A program made the position numbers and the translations under genes. From positions 1 through 57,731 of the forward strand of contig JAUXWR010000517.1 in the NCBI GenBank assembly GCA_030680075.1: a DNA stretch of 57,731 nucleotides. Reading direction: 5' to 3'. The notes under the pieces are model-generated. The model saw only the letters and a list, made by a program, of their open reading frames with translations. It was not told where the DNA came from and made no database searches. This stretch comes from Legionella sp. GTDB lineage: Bacteria; Pseudomonadota; Gammaproteobacteria; Legionellales; Legionellaceae. Each line of letters opens with the position of its first letter. The first letter of the stretch is position 1. Of this stretch, positions 19,952 to 28,828 are shown in pieces.

Positions 19952-21265
19952 ATGAGTGACGTATTAATTGTAGAAGATGATTCTGTATTACGAGAAGCGC
20001 TCGCGGAGACCATGAGTCTTGCCGGGCACTCCTATTTAACCGCAAGAGATGGTAAAGAAGCGCTTGCGATGCTGGAGCGTCATAATCCTGCCCTCATTCT
20101 AAGCGATATCCGAATGGACAGGATGGATGGTCAGCAGCTTTTATCCGAAATTCAACGAAAATGTCCTGGTATTCCGGTAATATTAATGACCGCGCATGGC
20201 TCGGTTGAAGATGCGGTTAATGCAATGCGTCGAGGCGCGGTAGATTACTTGCAAAAGCCCTTTAGTGCCAATACGCTCACCGAAAAAATAAATCGCTATA
20301 TTAAACCTGATTTTAATGAAAGTGATAGTCAGCCTATTGCTCAAGACCCTAAAAGTCAGGCGTTATTGTCCATGGCTTTGCGAGTCGCTCAATCTGATGT
20401 GGGAGTGATGATTAGTGGGGAGAGTGGAACGGGTAAAGAGGTGTTGGCCCATTTCATTCATGATCATTCACCCCGCAGTAAACACCCTTTTATTGCCATT
20501 AACTGTGCGGCTATTCCCGAACAGATGCTTGAAGCGACATTATTCGGCTATGAAAAAGGAGCCTTCACCGGCGCTTATAAATCCACCGCTGGTAAGTTTG
20601 AACAAGCTCAAAATGGCACATTATTGCTTGATGAAGTGAGTGAAATGAGCTTGAGCCTCCAGGCAAAATTATTACGGGTGTTGCAAGAAAAAGAAGTGGA
20701 GCGTATAGGTGCTAATAAACTGATTAACCTGGATGTTCGCGTATTAGCCACCAGTAACCGTGATTTGCTGGAAGAAGTAAAGCTTGGCCGTTTTCGTGAG
20801 GATTTGTATTATCGGTTAAATATTTTTCCCCTGCATTGGTTACCGCTCAGGGAGCGTATTTGTGACATCATTCCGTTGGCAAGTTACCTCGTGCGCCGCC
20901 ATTGTCAGGATAATTTGCCCGTAGTACCCGTATTTAGTGAAGAAGCAACAGAGGCATTGCTGCATTATTCCTGGCCGGGCAATGCGCGAGAATTGGCGAA
21001 TGTTGTGCAGAGAGCTTTGGTTTTGCAAACTCAGGGAGTAATTGAACCTGCTCATTTACAATTACCCAGTATTAATACAACTGAGGCGATATTAACCTCT
21101 CGAGCGGAGGTGAAAAATTTACAAAACCATGAGTTTGATATTATTGAGCAAACGTTAAAAACCTACAGTGGAAATCGTCAGAAAGTAGCGTCGGTTTTAG
21201 GGGTGAGCGAGCGCACTTTACGCTATAAATTGGCAAAGATGCGCGAAGAAGGATACGTGGTATAG
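19952..21265 (+). CDS. fleR: FleR/FlrC-like sigma54-dependent response regulator
   Basis: This 437-residue NtrC-family activator has a receiver domain (1-115) with acidic D9/D10 and phospho-acceptor D52. Next is an AAA+ domain with Walker A GESGTGKE and an intact GAFTGA loop that contacts sigma54. A Fis-type helix-turn-helix closes the protein (SGNRQKVASVLGVSERTLRYKL). It presumably receives phosphate from the kinase gene 8 bp upstream and activates sigma54 promoters, probably class II/III flagellar genes. The next gene, yhdP-like, begins 8 bp after the stop and may be cotranscribed. Confidence 0.85.
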   Translation: MSDVLIVEDDSVLREALAETMSLAGHSYLTARDGKEALAMLERHNPALILSDIRMDRMDGQQLLSEIQRKCPGIPVILMTAHGSVEDAVNAMRRGAVDYLQKPFSANTLTEKINRYIKPDFNESDSQPIAQDPKSQALLSMALRVAQSDVGVMISGESGTGKEVLAHFIHDHSPRSKHPFIAINCAAIPEQMLEATLFGYEKGAFTGAYKSTAGKFEQAQNGTLLLDEVSEMSLSLQAKLLRVLQEKEVERIGANKLINLDVRVLATSNRDLLEEVKLGRFREDLYYRLNIFPLHWLPLRERICDIIPLASYLVRRHCQDNLPVVPVFSEEATEALLHYSWPGNARELANVVQRALVLQTQGVIEPAHLQLPSINTTEAILTSRAEVKNLQNHEFDIIEQTLKTYSGNRQKVASVLGVSERTLRYKLAKMREEGYVV

Positions 21266-21273
21266 TATAAACG

Positions 21274-24200
21274 ATGACATTAATTCGATATGGTTCTTTA
21301 ACAAAATTTTTAAAACGGTGCTGGTTCTTTTTGGCAGTGCTGATTATCATTGCGGCTGTACTTTCGAGTCTTTTTCGCGCCCTTACTCCCTGGGCAAAAC
21401 AATATAAGACACAAGTCGAACATCATCTTTCCACACTCCTTGGCGAACCTGTAAGCATAGACACAATGGAAACGGGTTGGTATTGGTTCGAACCCGTCAT
21501 TAAATTAAAACATGTTGCAGTTTCCAATGGCGAAAATAATGTTATTCAATTAAAAAAAATGCTGGTAGGTATAAACCTCTTTAGCTCGCTCTGGCACTGG
21601 CAGATTCAACCGGGTGTTTTATACATTGATTCGCTAAACCTGTCACTCAGGCAAACCAACAATCATTGGCAGGTAGAAGGGTTAGTGGGTAACCCTCAAA
21701 TGCAACTTGATTCATCTTCTTATCAAACCATTTTGGCATGGATTTTAGCCCAACAAAAAATCATTATTAAGAATGTATCAACAAAAATATATTTGCAAGA
21801 TGGCAGTCAAATCCCGGTTACAAAACTTAATCTGGGTGTCGTGCAAAAGAGAGGCCTTTATTATATAAGTGGCGATGCCTTACTGGGTGTGACCCCTACC
21901 TCTTTTCATTGGCTTGCAGAAATGGCTTTAGATCCCTATGCGTTGAAAAAAAGCCGTGGACACCTCTTTGTCTCCGCAGATAAATTACAACTGGCAGCCT
22001 GGCAAAAATTTTTTCCAAAATCCCAATTCAAGATTAATGATGGGGAAGTTAATACACAGCTATGGCTGGATTGGCGGGATGGAAAAGTTCAAAGTGCTCA
22101 AAATCGAATTGGCATTCATCATTTCGCGTTTGAAGAGTTGACCACTAAACAAAGCTATTTGTTACCTTATATTAATGCAAACCTGGCCTGGAAGCCCTCA
22201 AAGACTGGTTGGGAATTAACCGCTGACCACCTGATGTTTAAGCTAGACCATACAAAATGGCCTGAAAACACCTTGATGATTCGTTATGATGCGGTTACCC
22301 AAACATGGTTTGTTTATGTAAAACACCTGATTGTTGAGTCATTAATGTCAATTTCATCAACATGGCCTAAAGACTACCAGCCATTTGTCGCCGCCTTGCC
22401 TCATGGCGAATTAATTGATACGCAATTTAATGCTAAAGATTTAAAATTAGAATACCTGTTAACGCGCTTCACCCGGTTGGGCTGGCAGTCGTTAGACGAC
22501 GTGCAGTCTGCAAAAATTTCAACAGCCTTGGGCTCCATTCCGGGAGTTGAAAATCTCTCGGGTGTTTTACATTGGCAACCCTCAGAGGGGAGTCTGGAGT
22601 TAGACGGCGTTAAAACAATAATCAAGCCGCGTGATAAGCCTGCTGTTACATTTAAGGCCTTAAATGGCGCTTTTAAATGGAAAGAATTGAGTCATGGCTT
22701 ACGTGTTAGTATGGAGCGGCTGGTCATTAATCACCCACAACTGTTAATCAGTGCCAGTGGGGCGGTTGATGATATTACGCGGGATTCCCTGGGTCAATTG
22801 AATCTCTCGGCGCAAGTGTCGGCCAACAATGCTCAGCGGTGGTTGACTTATCTCCCTTCACAGCATTTACGGCCTAAACTCGATGAGTGGCTTAAACAGA
22901 ATATCAAACACATTGATAATCTGGTTGCTGAGGTTGATGTGAATGGTGAGGCGTCTGATTTTCCTTTTGATAAAGGACCTGGGCAGTTTCAGATTAAAGG
23001 TTATGCACGCGGAGTGGATCTTTATTTTGTAAAAAACTGGCCTTTGACCATTGATATGGAAGCTTATTTTCAGGTGAACAAACGTCTCTTCGAAGTGGAT
23101 GTTGTACATGCGAATTTGCTCGGAACTATTGTACAAAATGGCAATCTGCGTATAGATGATATTGGCCTTAATCGTGAAACGCTCCTGTTACATACCAAGA
23201 TCGATGCAGATACTCAGAAAGCGTTGACTTATATTTTAGCAACGCCACTCAGTAAAAAATTATCAACTTTAAAAATGTTGCGAACAAAAGGGAATTTTAA
23301 TCTGGATTTGCGTCTTGAGGCGCCGCTTTACCCTGAAAACGACGAAGTGCTCGCCTTAGGGGATATTGCATTTAATAATAATCAGGTAACGGTTAATCAT
23401 ACGTTTGGTAATGTTCAATTGAATGCATTAAATGGTTCGCTGCAATTTGATCATGATGGAATTTTAGACAGCAGCCTCAAAGCAACGATTATGGATTATC
23501 CGGTAACCATTTATATGCAATCGGTGCGTAACCCCCAACCTTATGTTGAAGTGAGTATCAAAGGAAAAACAACCATTGATGTCTTGCGGGATAAATTTGA
23601 TTTGCCGGCTTTTTCATTAATGCAGGGAACTCTCTGGATAGAAAGTTTATTAACAATAACCGATGAGCCAAGCGATTTGGATCATATAAGAATTCAAAGC
23701 TCGCTTGAAGGGGTTGCTATAAATTTACCCGAACCCTTTGGTAAATCAATAAGCATTAAAGCGCCGTTGACTGTAGACGTTGATTTTAATCCAACGAAGG
23801 CTCTGCGCGTTCGAATTAACTATAACGACAGAGTAAGCAGTGACTTGTGGTTTTCAGGACCTAAAGGTAAATTTTATCTGGAAAAAGGCGAAATTCGTCT
23901 TGGCAGTGGGCAGGCATTGTGGCAAAAGCAGCAAGGTCTTCAAGTCGTCGGTGTTTTACCTCTGTTTGACCTGCAGCAATGGAAAACGGCATTATCCAAA
24001 TTACCAACAGTGGTCAGTGATAAAAATTTACTGAGTGCAATTCACTTTGTTGATGTTATCTTGAAAAAAACAATAGTGGGAAATCAGCAATTTGATGATG
24101 TGCATCTCAAAGTGAGTAAATTGCCCCAGAATGAATGGGCGATTAATATCAGACAACAAGATATTATGGCTCGATTAAACTATCAGCTAACGTCAAATCG

Positions 24201-25125
24201 TTTAAAAGGAACTTTTTCCAGATTACACGTGAAGAAATTTTCTGATGAAGAATCCAGGAAAACAACCCCTTTATCTCTAAACGCTGGAGACTTTCCTAAT
24301 CTTGATTTACAAATTAATGACCTCCTGTTTGGTGAGCTTGATTTGGGAGATGTAAAAATACAAACTACGGCACTAAAAAATGCATGGCGGCTCGACTCCT
24401 GCAAGATAACGGCTCCTTTTTACCAATTTACAGCTAAAGGACAATGGACCGAGGGTAAGACAAACAGTACCAATTTACAGGCTAACCTGGAAATCAATGA
24501 TTTGGCCAAAGCCTTGGCGAGTTGGAAAATTAGCCCTGCTGTTGAAGCTCATCGAGGTAGTATACAATTTCAGGGTACCTGGCCCGGGGCCTTTCATGAT
24601 TTCTCTCTGGCAAAGGTCTCGGGTCAGTTAGCTATTTCGTTTAAGAATGGACGGATAACCAATTTAAGTCCAGAAACGGAAGAAAAATTAGGCTTGGGCA
24701 AATTATTAAGTATTTTGAGCTTGCAAACTATTCCTCGCCGCCTGAAACTTGATTTTAGTGATTTGTCACAGGATGGCTATAGCTTTGATGAATTCAAGGG
24801 TCATTTTAAAGTGGCAAACGGCCTTATGACAACTCATGACAGTTTTATCAATGGCCCTATTGCGTACGCGAGTATGAATGGCGATCTGGATATTGCGAGG
24901 CAACTTTATAACCTTGATCTAAAAGTTTCACCGCACGTGACGGCGAGTCTTCCTGTAGTGGCAACTATCGCAGGCGGGCCTGTCGCAGGTATAGCTACTT
25001 GGGTGGTTAGTAAAATTATTAATCAGGGAATGCAAAAAATAAGTGGTTATACTTATAAGATTTCAGGCCCCTGGAAACAACCGGTTGTTCAGCAAGTAAG
25101 CATTATTAAGAAAAAGAAAGTATAG
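21274..25125 (+). CDS. yhdP: YhdP-type AsmA-like envelope protein
   Basis: This 1283-residue protein has one N-terminal membrane helix (about 13-35) followed by a very long periplasmic beta-rich region. It ends in an AsmA-like C-terminal segment (GDLDIARQLYNLDLKVSPHVT...). Length and layout match YhdP, one of the bridge-like proteins (with TamB and YdbH) that carry phospholipids from the inner to the outer membrane. Many short beta-strand repeats are visible but no catalytic motif. The start has no clear ribosome site, which suits coupling to fleR upstream. Confidence 0.88.
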   Translation: MTLIRYGSLTKFLKRCWFFLAVLIIIAAVLSSLFRALTPWAKQYKTQVEHHLSTLLGEPVSIDTMETGWYWFEPVIKLKHVAVSNGENNVIQLKKMLVGINLFSSLWHWQIQPGVLYIDSLNLSLRQTNNHWQVEGLVGNPQMQLDSSSYQTILAWILAQQKIIIKNVSTKIYLQDGSQIPVTKLNLGVVQKRGLYYISGDALLGVTPTSFHWLAEMALDPYALKKSRGHLFVSADKLQLAAWQKFFPKSQFKINDGEVNTQLWLDWRDGKVQSAQNRIGIHHFAFEELTTKQSYLLPYINANLAWKPSKTGWELTADHLMFKLDHTKWPENTLMIRYDAVTQTWFVYVKHLIVESLMSISSTWPKDYQPFVAALPHGELIDTQFNAKDLKLEYLLTRFTRLGWQSLDDVQSAKISTALGSIPGVENLSGVLHWQPSEGSLELDGVKTIIKPRDKPAVTFKALNGAFKWKELSHGLRVSMERLVINHPQLLISASGAVDDITRDSLGQLNLSAQVSANNAQRWLTYLPSQHLRPKLDEWLKQNIKHIDNLVAEVDVNGEASDFPFDKGPGQFQIKGYARGVDLYFVKNWPLTIDMEAYFQVNKRLFEVDVVHANLLGTIVQNGNLRIDDIGLNRETLLLHTKIDADTQKALTYILATPLSKKLSTLKMLRTKGNFNLDLRLEAPLYPENDEVLALGDIAFNNNQVTVNHTFGNVQLNALNGSLQFDHDGILDSSLKATIMDYPVTIYMQSVRNPQPYVEVSIKGKTTIDVLRDKFDLPAFSLMQGTLWIESLLTITDEPSDLDHIRIQSSLEGVAINLPEPFGKSISIKAPLTVDVDFNPTKALRVRINYNDRVSSDLWFSGPKGKFYLEKGEIRLGSGQALWQKQQGLQVVGVLPLFDLQQWKTALSKLPTVVSDKNLLSAIHFVDVILKKTIVGNQQFDDVHLKVSKLPQNEWAINIRQQDIMARLNYQLTSNRLKGTFSRLHVKKFSDEESRKTTPLSLNAGDFPNLDLQINDLLFGELDLGDVKIQTTALKNAWRLDSCKITAPFYQFTAKGQWTEGKTNSTNLQANLEINDLAKALASWKISPAVEAHRGSIQFQGTWPGAFHDFSLAKVSGQLAISFKNGRITNLSPETEEKLGLGKLLSILSLQTIPRRLKLDFSDLSQDGYSFDEFKGHFKVANGLMTTHDSFINGPIAYASMNGDLDIARQLYNLDLKVSPHVTASLPVVATIAGGPVAGIATWVVSKIINQGMQKISGYTYKISGPWKQPVVQQVSIIKKKKV

Positions 25126-25134
25126 GATAGCGTT

Positions 25135-25674
25135 ATGTGGGAAATAATCAAACGTTACTGGCAAGTGTCAATTTTTAAAGAAACACCAGCCAATACGCCG
25201 CACTCCATGTTTTTGTTAATTTCAGCGCTTGTACTTTATTTGACTATGTTAATTACTCAATGGTCGATTATTGATATCAAACAAAAATTTACCTTTGTTC
25301 ACTCGTTACTCGCAGCTGTATGCCTTCTGGCTTCTTATTTAATTTATACAGCGCTACTTCTAAAGCTATTTAAAAAAACCGGGCGTTTTTTACAAACAAT
25401 GACCACGTTGTTGATGACGAGCCTGATTATTCATGTTTTTGCATTCCCGCTTTTATTAATGAGCTCATCATCTTACGTTGCAGGGTTGCAGCAAACCGCT
25501 CTTTTGTTGTTTGCTTCAACCTATTTATTAGTAACCCTAATGCTTAGCCTCTGGCAACTCGGTATTATCGCCTATATCTATAAGCTGGCACTGGAATTAA
25601 ATGGCTTGAGCGCTATGCTTGTGAGTTTTGGGTGGTTAGCATTCAATATTTTAAACGTATCAATTTGGCGATAA
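25135..25674 (+). CDS. Small multi-helix inner-membrane protein, unknown function
   Basis: This 179-residue protein has about five hydrophobic helices (roughly 23-45, 55-80, 88-110, 118-147 and 158-176) and no catalytic motif. The overall look is that of a Yip1-like membrane protein, a weak resemblance. It sits 9 bp after yhdP and 12 bp before mpl, so it is very likely cotranscribed with these envelope genes. Confidence 0.8.
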   Translation: MWEIIKRYWQVSIFKETPANTPHSMFLLISALVLYLTMLITQWSIIDIKQKFTFVHSLLAAVCLLASYLIYTALLLKLFKKTGRFLQTMTTLLMTSLIIHVFAFPLLLMSSSSYVAGLQQTALLLFASTYLLVTLMLSLWQLGIIAYIYKLALELNGLSAMLVSFGWLAFNILNVSIWR

Positions 25675-25686
25675 GCAGAGGCCTTT

Positions 25687-27063
25687 ATGCATATACATAT
25701 CCTGGGAATAAGTGGCACATTTATGAGTGCTATGGCGCTTTTGGCACGAGATGCAGGTTACGAGGTTACGGGCTGTGATGCCAATTGTTACCCTCCGGTC
25801 AGTGATTTATTGCAGGCAAAAGGTATTAAATGGACCGAGGGATATGATGATACTACTGACGCACTAAAAGCGGATTGTGTAATTATTGGCAATGCTGTCA
25901 AGCGCGGAATGCCGGTTCTTGAAGCCGTATTAAATGCTGGTAAAAATTATACATCGGGCCCGCAATGGCTTGCTGAGAATATCTTGCCGCGTTACCGTGT
26001 TTTAGCGGTAGCAGGCACGCATGGCAAAACAACTACTACCTCGATGCTGGCATTAATTTTACACGAGGCCGGTTTAAACCCTGGCTTTCTAATCGGGGGT
26101 GTTGCTCCTGATTTTAATACCAGTGCAAACTTGGGCGGTGGGGAGTGGTTTGTCATTGAGGCTGATGAGTATGATAGCGCTTTTTTTGATAAACGGCCTA
26201 AACTCATGCACTATCGGCCTGAAATAGCCATTCTGAATAATCTTGAATTTGATCACGCAGACATTTATGCCAATCTTGAGGCGATTCAGCAACAGTTTCA
26301 TTATTATTTAAAAACGATACCAGAAAAAGGCGTGGTTATTAAACCGAGAGATGATGAGGCGCTAAATGCCGTTATTGCTCGCGGGGTGTTTTCCTCTGTG
26401 GAGGATATGGCCTTTGAAGGTAAAGCCATATGGCGAGCTGAATTATTGGAGGAAAGCGGCAAGGCTTTCCGGGTTTGGCATCATGATAAGGCTGTAGCTG
26501 AGGTAAATTGGTCTTTAATTGGGCGTTTTAATGTAGAAAACGGCTTGGCCGCTATCGCGGCAAGTTCACATGCGGGTGTGAAACCCGAGGTCGCCGCGCT
26601 CGCGTTGCAAAAATTTAGCCCGGTGAAACGTCGCCTTGAAGTAAAATCTGATAAACACGGCATCACGGTCTATGATGATTTTGCCCATCATCCGACCGCT
26701 ATTGCCAAAACCCTTCAGGCATTGCGGCAAAGCAGGCGCCATCAGCGCATTTTTGTGGTCCTTGAATTTGCTTCTTATACAATGAAAACGGGTGTCCATG
26801 CGTTGAATATGGCAAAAGCCTTAGCAGAAGCAGATGCGGTGTATGTGTTAAACGCGGCGCAATTTGATCTCACCGATACTGCAAAAAACTGGTCATGCCC
26901 CTATAAAATTTTTGCCAATTCTGCCGCTATAGTTGATGCAGTGATTGGGGAAGTAAGAGCAGGGGATGCTATTGTTGTGATGAGTAATCGTGGTTTTGAC
27001 AACATTCATCATCAATTAACAATGAGAATTGATTCGCGTTTTGAAACCTTATTTTGTGAATAA
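25687..27063 (+). CDS. mpl: UDP-N-acetylmuramate:L-Ala-gamma-D-Glu-meso-DAP ligase
   Basis: Mpl joins murein tripeptide recovered from old wall to UDP-MurNAc, the short cut in peptidoglycan recycling. The 458-residue protein is a Mur ligase: the Rossmann N-terminus MHIHILGISGTFMSAMA, the ATP P-loop G110-T-H-G-K-T-T116, the central stretch NNLEFDHADIY and the C-terminal DDFAHHPTAI. The G-I-S-G-T-F start distinguishes Mpl from MurC. It is the last intact gene of the run that begins at the kinase gene. Confidence 0.95.
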   Translation: MHIHILGISGTFMSAMALLARDAGYEVTGCDANCYPPVSDLLQAKGIKWTEGYDDTTDALKADCVIIGNAVKRGMPVLEAVLNAGKNYTSGPQWLAENILPRYRVLAVAGTHGKTTTTSMLALILHEAGLNPGFLIGGVAPDFNTSANLGGGEWFVIEADEYDSAFFDKRPKLMHYRPEIAILNNLEFDHADIYANLEAIQQQFHYYLKTIPEKGVVIKPRDDEALNAVIARGVFSSVEDMAFEGKAIWRAELLEESGKAFRVWHHDKAVAEVNWSLIGRFNVENGLAAIAASSHAGVKPEVAALALQKFSPVKRRLEVKSDKHGITVYDDFAHHPTAIAKTLQALRQSRRHQRIFVVLEFASYTMKTGVHALNMAKALAEADAVYVLNAAQFDLTDTAKNWSCPYKIFANSAAIVDAVIGEVRAGDAIVVMSNRGFDNIHHQLTMRIDSRFETLFCE

Positions 27064-27333
27064 ATAAGTATTGGAGAGGATTATTTTAATTCGCTGTTGC
27101 AAAAAGTTTGGCAGATTGTTATAAAAAAAGAAGGTTCTGAGGAGGGTATCTCCATGAACGGTTTGTAAGAGGATCTCAATCGACAATATACCTGGCTCAA
27201 AGAATTATATGAGGCTTTTCTTGCGGATATGCAGGCCATAAAGGACGCGTCGCGCGTTAAGCAATCAGCTAGTGACTCCATCTGGAATAATATATCAAAT
27301 AGAGTTAGCTCTAGCTTTAATGGATTATTTTAA
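27064..27333 (+). pseudogene. Probable decayed reading frame after mpl
   Basis: The frame directly following the mpl stop stays open for 89 codons except for one TAA (27172-27174) and ends at TAA 27331-27333. The translation has natural composition: SLLQKVWQIVIKKEG before the stop and NRQYTWLKELYEAFLADM after it, an amphipathic, helix-like segment. There is no ATG with a ribosome site at its head. It may be the eroded remnant of a gene or of a longer relative of the following orphan. Chance is not excluded. Confidence 0.35.
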
Positions 27334-27343
27334 GGAGTTTTTT

Positions 27344-28720
27344 ATGACCTACGAGGCACCTTCATATGAAAAACTGGTAACCAAAACGGCTAGTTTAAAA
27401 AGAGACTTTGTTGGACGCTATTCTAATCCAACTTATGAAGAGACGTGTAGGCTAATTAGTCAGTTGAAAAAAACATATTGTACCAACAAGAAGGATCCAG
27501 CATCTGCAAGCTGGAGCAGCGGCTTCTTCCCTGACAAAAAAGATATACGCCTTGAACAAATTGCTCTTATTGAACAATTAGGTAAGCGCGTCAAAGAAGG
27601 TGTAACGAAGCAGTTGATTGCAGAAGGGTTAGACGGCGATTTTCAGAGAGCAACTGACGTAGAGACAGACACAGAGGAAGAGAAAGCGAAGAAGAAGAAA
27701 GAAATTGAGAAAAAAATTGAGAAAAAAAACGCAATATGTGAGGCCGCAAATAATACTTTGTTAGGAGCGCTGGTACATCGTCGCTGGCGATTAATACTTG
27801 AGCATGCGTGGACGGGTCCAGATAATTGCGCATTGAAACGCACCATTGATGAGTTGCTTGCTATCAATGACAAGAACCCTCTCGATCCTTTAACTATATC
27901 GACTTTTTGTGAAGCTTATCTAAATTATTTACAGAAAATAGAAAACGGTAAAGCAAATTATACCGAATACAGCTATATCAAGACAAAAATAGCGAAAAAG
28001 TATGATTTTTTTGGGGAAATACAGGAGACAATTAATAATGATGAGGTAAGAGCGGGGTGTGTCTATATATCCAGGCTTTTAAGTTTTGTCGAATTTGTTC
28101 AAACTATTCCTCCCATCCTGACTCCATACAGAGAAAAGTTTATGGATATGGTAGCAGAATTAAAAAAATTACTTACTGAAAAATTAGTAGATGAAGAGGA
28201 GATTGGACGAGATGAGGTGCTTGAGTTTTTGGCAACTATTAAACCGACTCGACCTGAATTAGTTGATTTTATAAAAGAATATATCCTTCAACCCGGGATA
28301 AAGGTAAACGAAAGTTCCCTCTCTTTGTTTATTGAGAATATTACTTACAGGATAGATGTTTATTGTCGCTACGCCCTAATAGGTGTTTATATGATGACGT
28401 TGTACGAATGTTCAGACGAAGACTTACACAAAACGTTCTATAAAGCTATAAAGGTTGATGAGCACAATTCATTGGATGGTGCGGAAATACGTAATGCTTT
28501 GAAAGGGTTGAATTGTTTTATTGAAAAATTTCCCGATTTTCCCGGGAATTCAGGTTTTGTTGGTAATATGGGTCCATGGGGTTTTGGCAATAATTTTAAA
28601 AAGAAATTAGAACAGCGAATACAAACTTTTGAGCGGCCTGTTGAAATATTAACATTAAAACCTGATGAAGAGACGAAAATTGACGAGGACAGAGGCTCCA
28701 CCAGTAGTTGTACCGCTTAA
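27344..28720 (+). CDS. Orphan helical protein with acidic tail; possible effector
   Basis: I recognise no family for this protein. The ATG at 27344 has AAGGAG upstream and gives 458 residues; a GTG 24 codons earlier is in frame but has no ribosome site. It is predicted to be mainly alpha-helical and soluble, with a Lys/Glu-rich coiled coil at about residues 104-122 (EEEKAKKKKEIEKKIEKK). The tail is rich in Glu/Asp followed by small polar residues (DEETKIDEDRGSTSSCTA), as in Dot/Icm substrates. It stands alone between mpl and clpB, with a hairpin after the stop. The effector role is inferred. Confidence 0.75.
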   Translation: MTYEAPSYEKLVTKTASLKRDFVGRYSNPTYEETCRLISQLKKTYCTNKKDPASASWSSGFFPDKKDIRLEQIALIEQLGKRVKEGVTKQLIAEGLDGDFQRATDVETDTEEEKAKKKKEIEKKIEKKNAICEAANNTLLGALVHRRWRLILEHAWTGPDNCALKRTIDELLAINDKNPLDPLTISTFCEAYLNYLQKIENGKANYTEYSYIKTKIAKKYDFFGEIQETINNDEVRAGCVYISRLLSFVEFVQTIPPILTPYREKFMDMVAELKKLLTEKLVDEEEIGRDEVLEFLATIKPTRPELVDFIKEYILQPGIKVNESSLSLFIENITYRIDVYCRYALIGVYMMTLYECSDEDLHKTFYKAIKVDEHNSLDGAEIRNALKGLNCFIEKFPDFPGNSGFVGNMGPWGFGNNFKKKLEQRIQTFERPVEILTLKPDEETKIDEDRGSTSSCTA

Positions 28721-28732
28721 AAAATAACCGGG

Positions 28733-28758
28733 CCGTGAACGTGAGGAAGCGTTCACGG
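28733..28758 (+). terminator. Hairpin after the orphan gene
   Basis: A perfect 9-bp stem, CCGTGAACG (28733-28741) and CGTTCACGG (28750-28758), has an 8-base loop. It lies 13 bases after the stop at 28720, in the gap between this gene and convergent clpB. No T-run follows, so termination is only probable. Confidence 0.5.
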
Positions 28759-28828
28759 AGCATAGTAAATAGCGAACCTTGAAAAATACAAGTGGTTCTT
28801 TTAGTTATTATACTCCGTGAAACACTCC

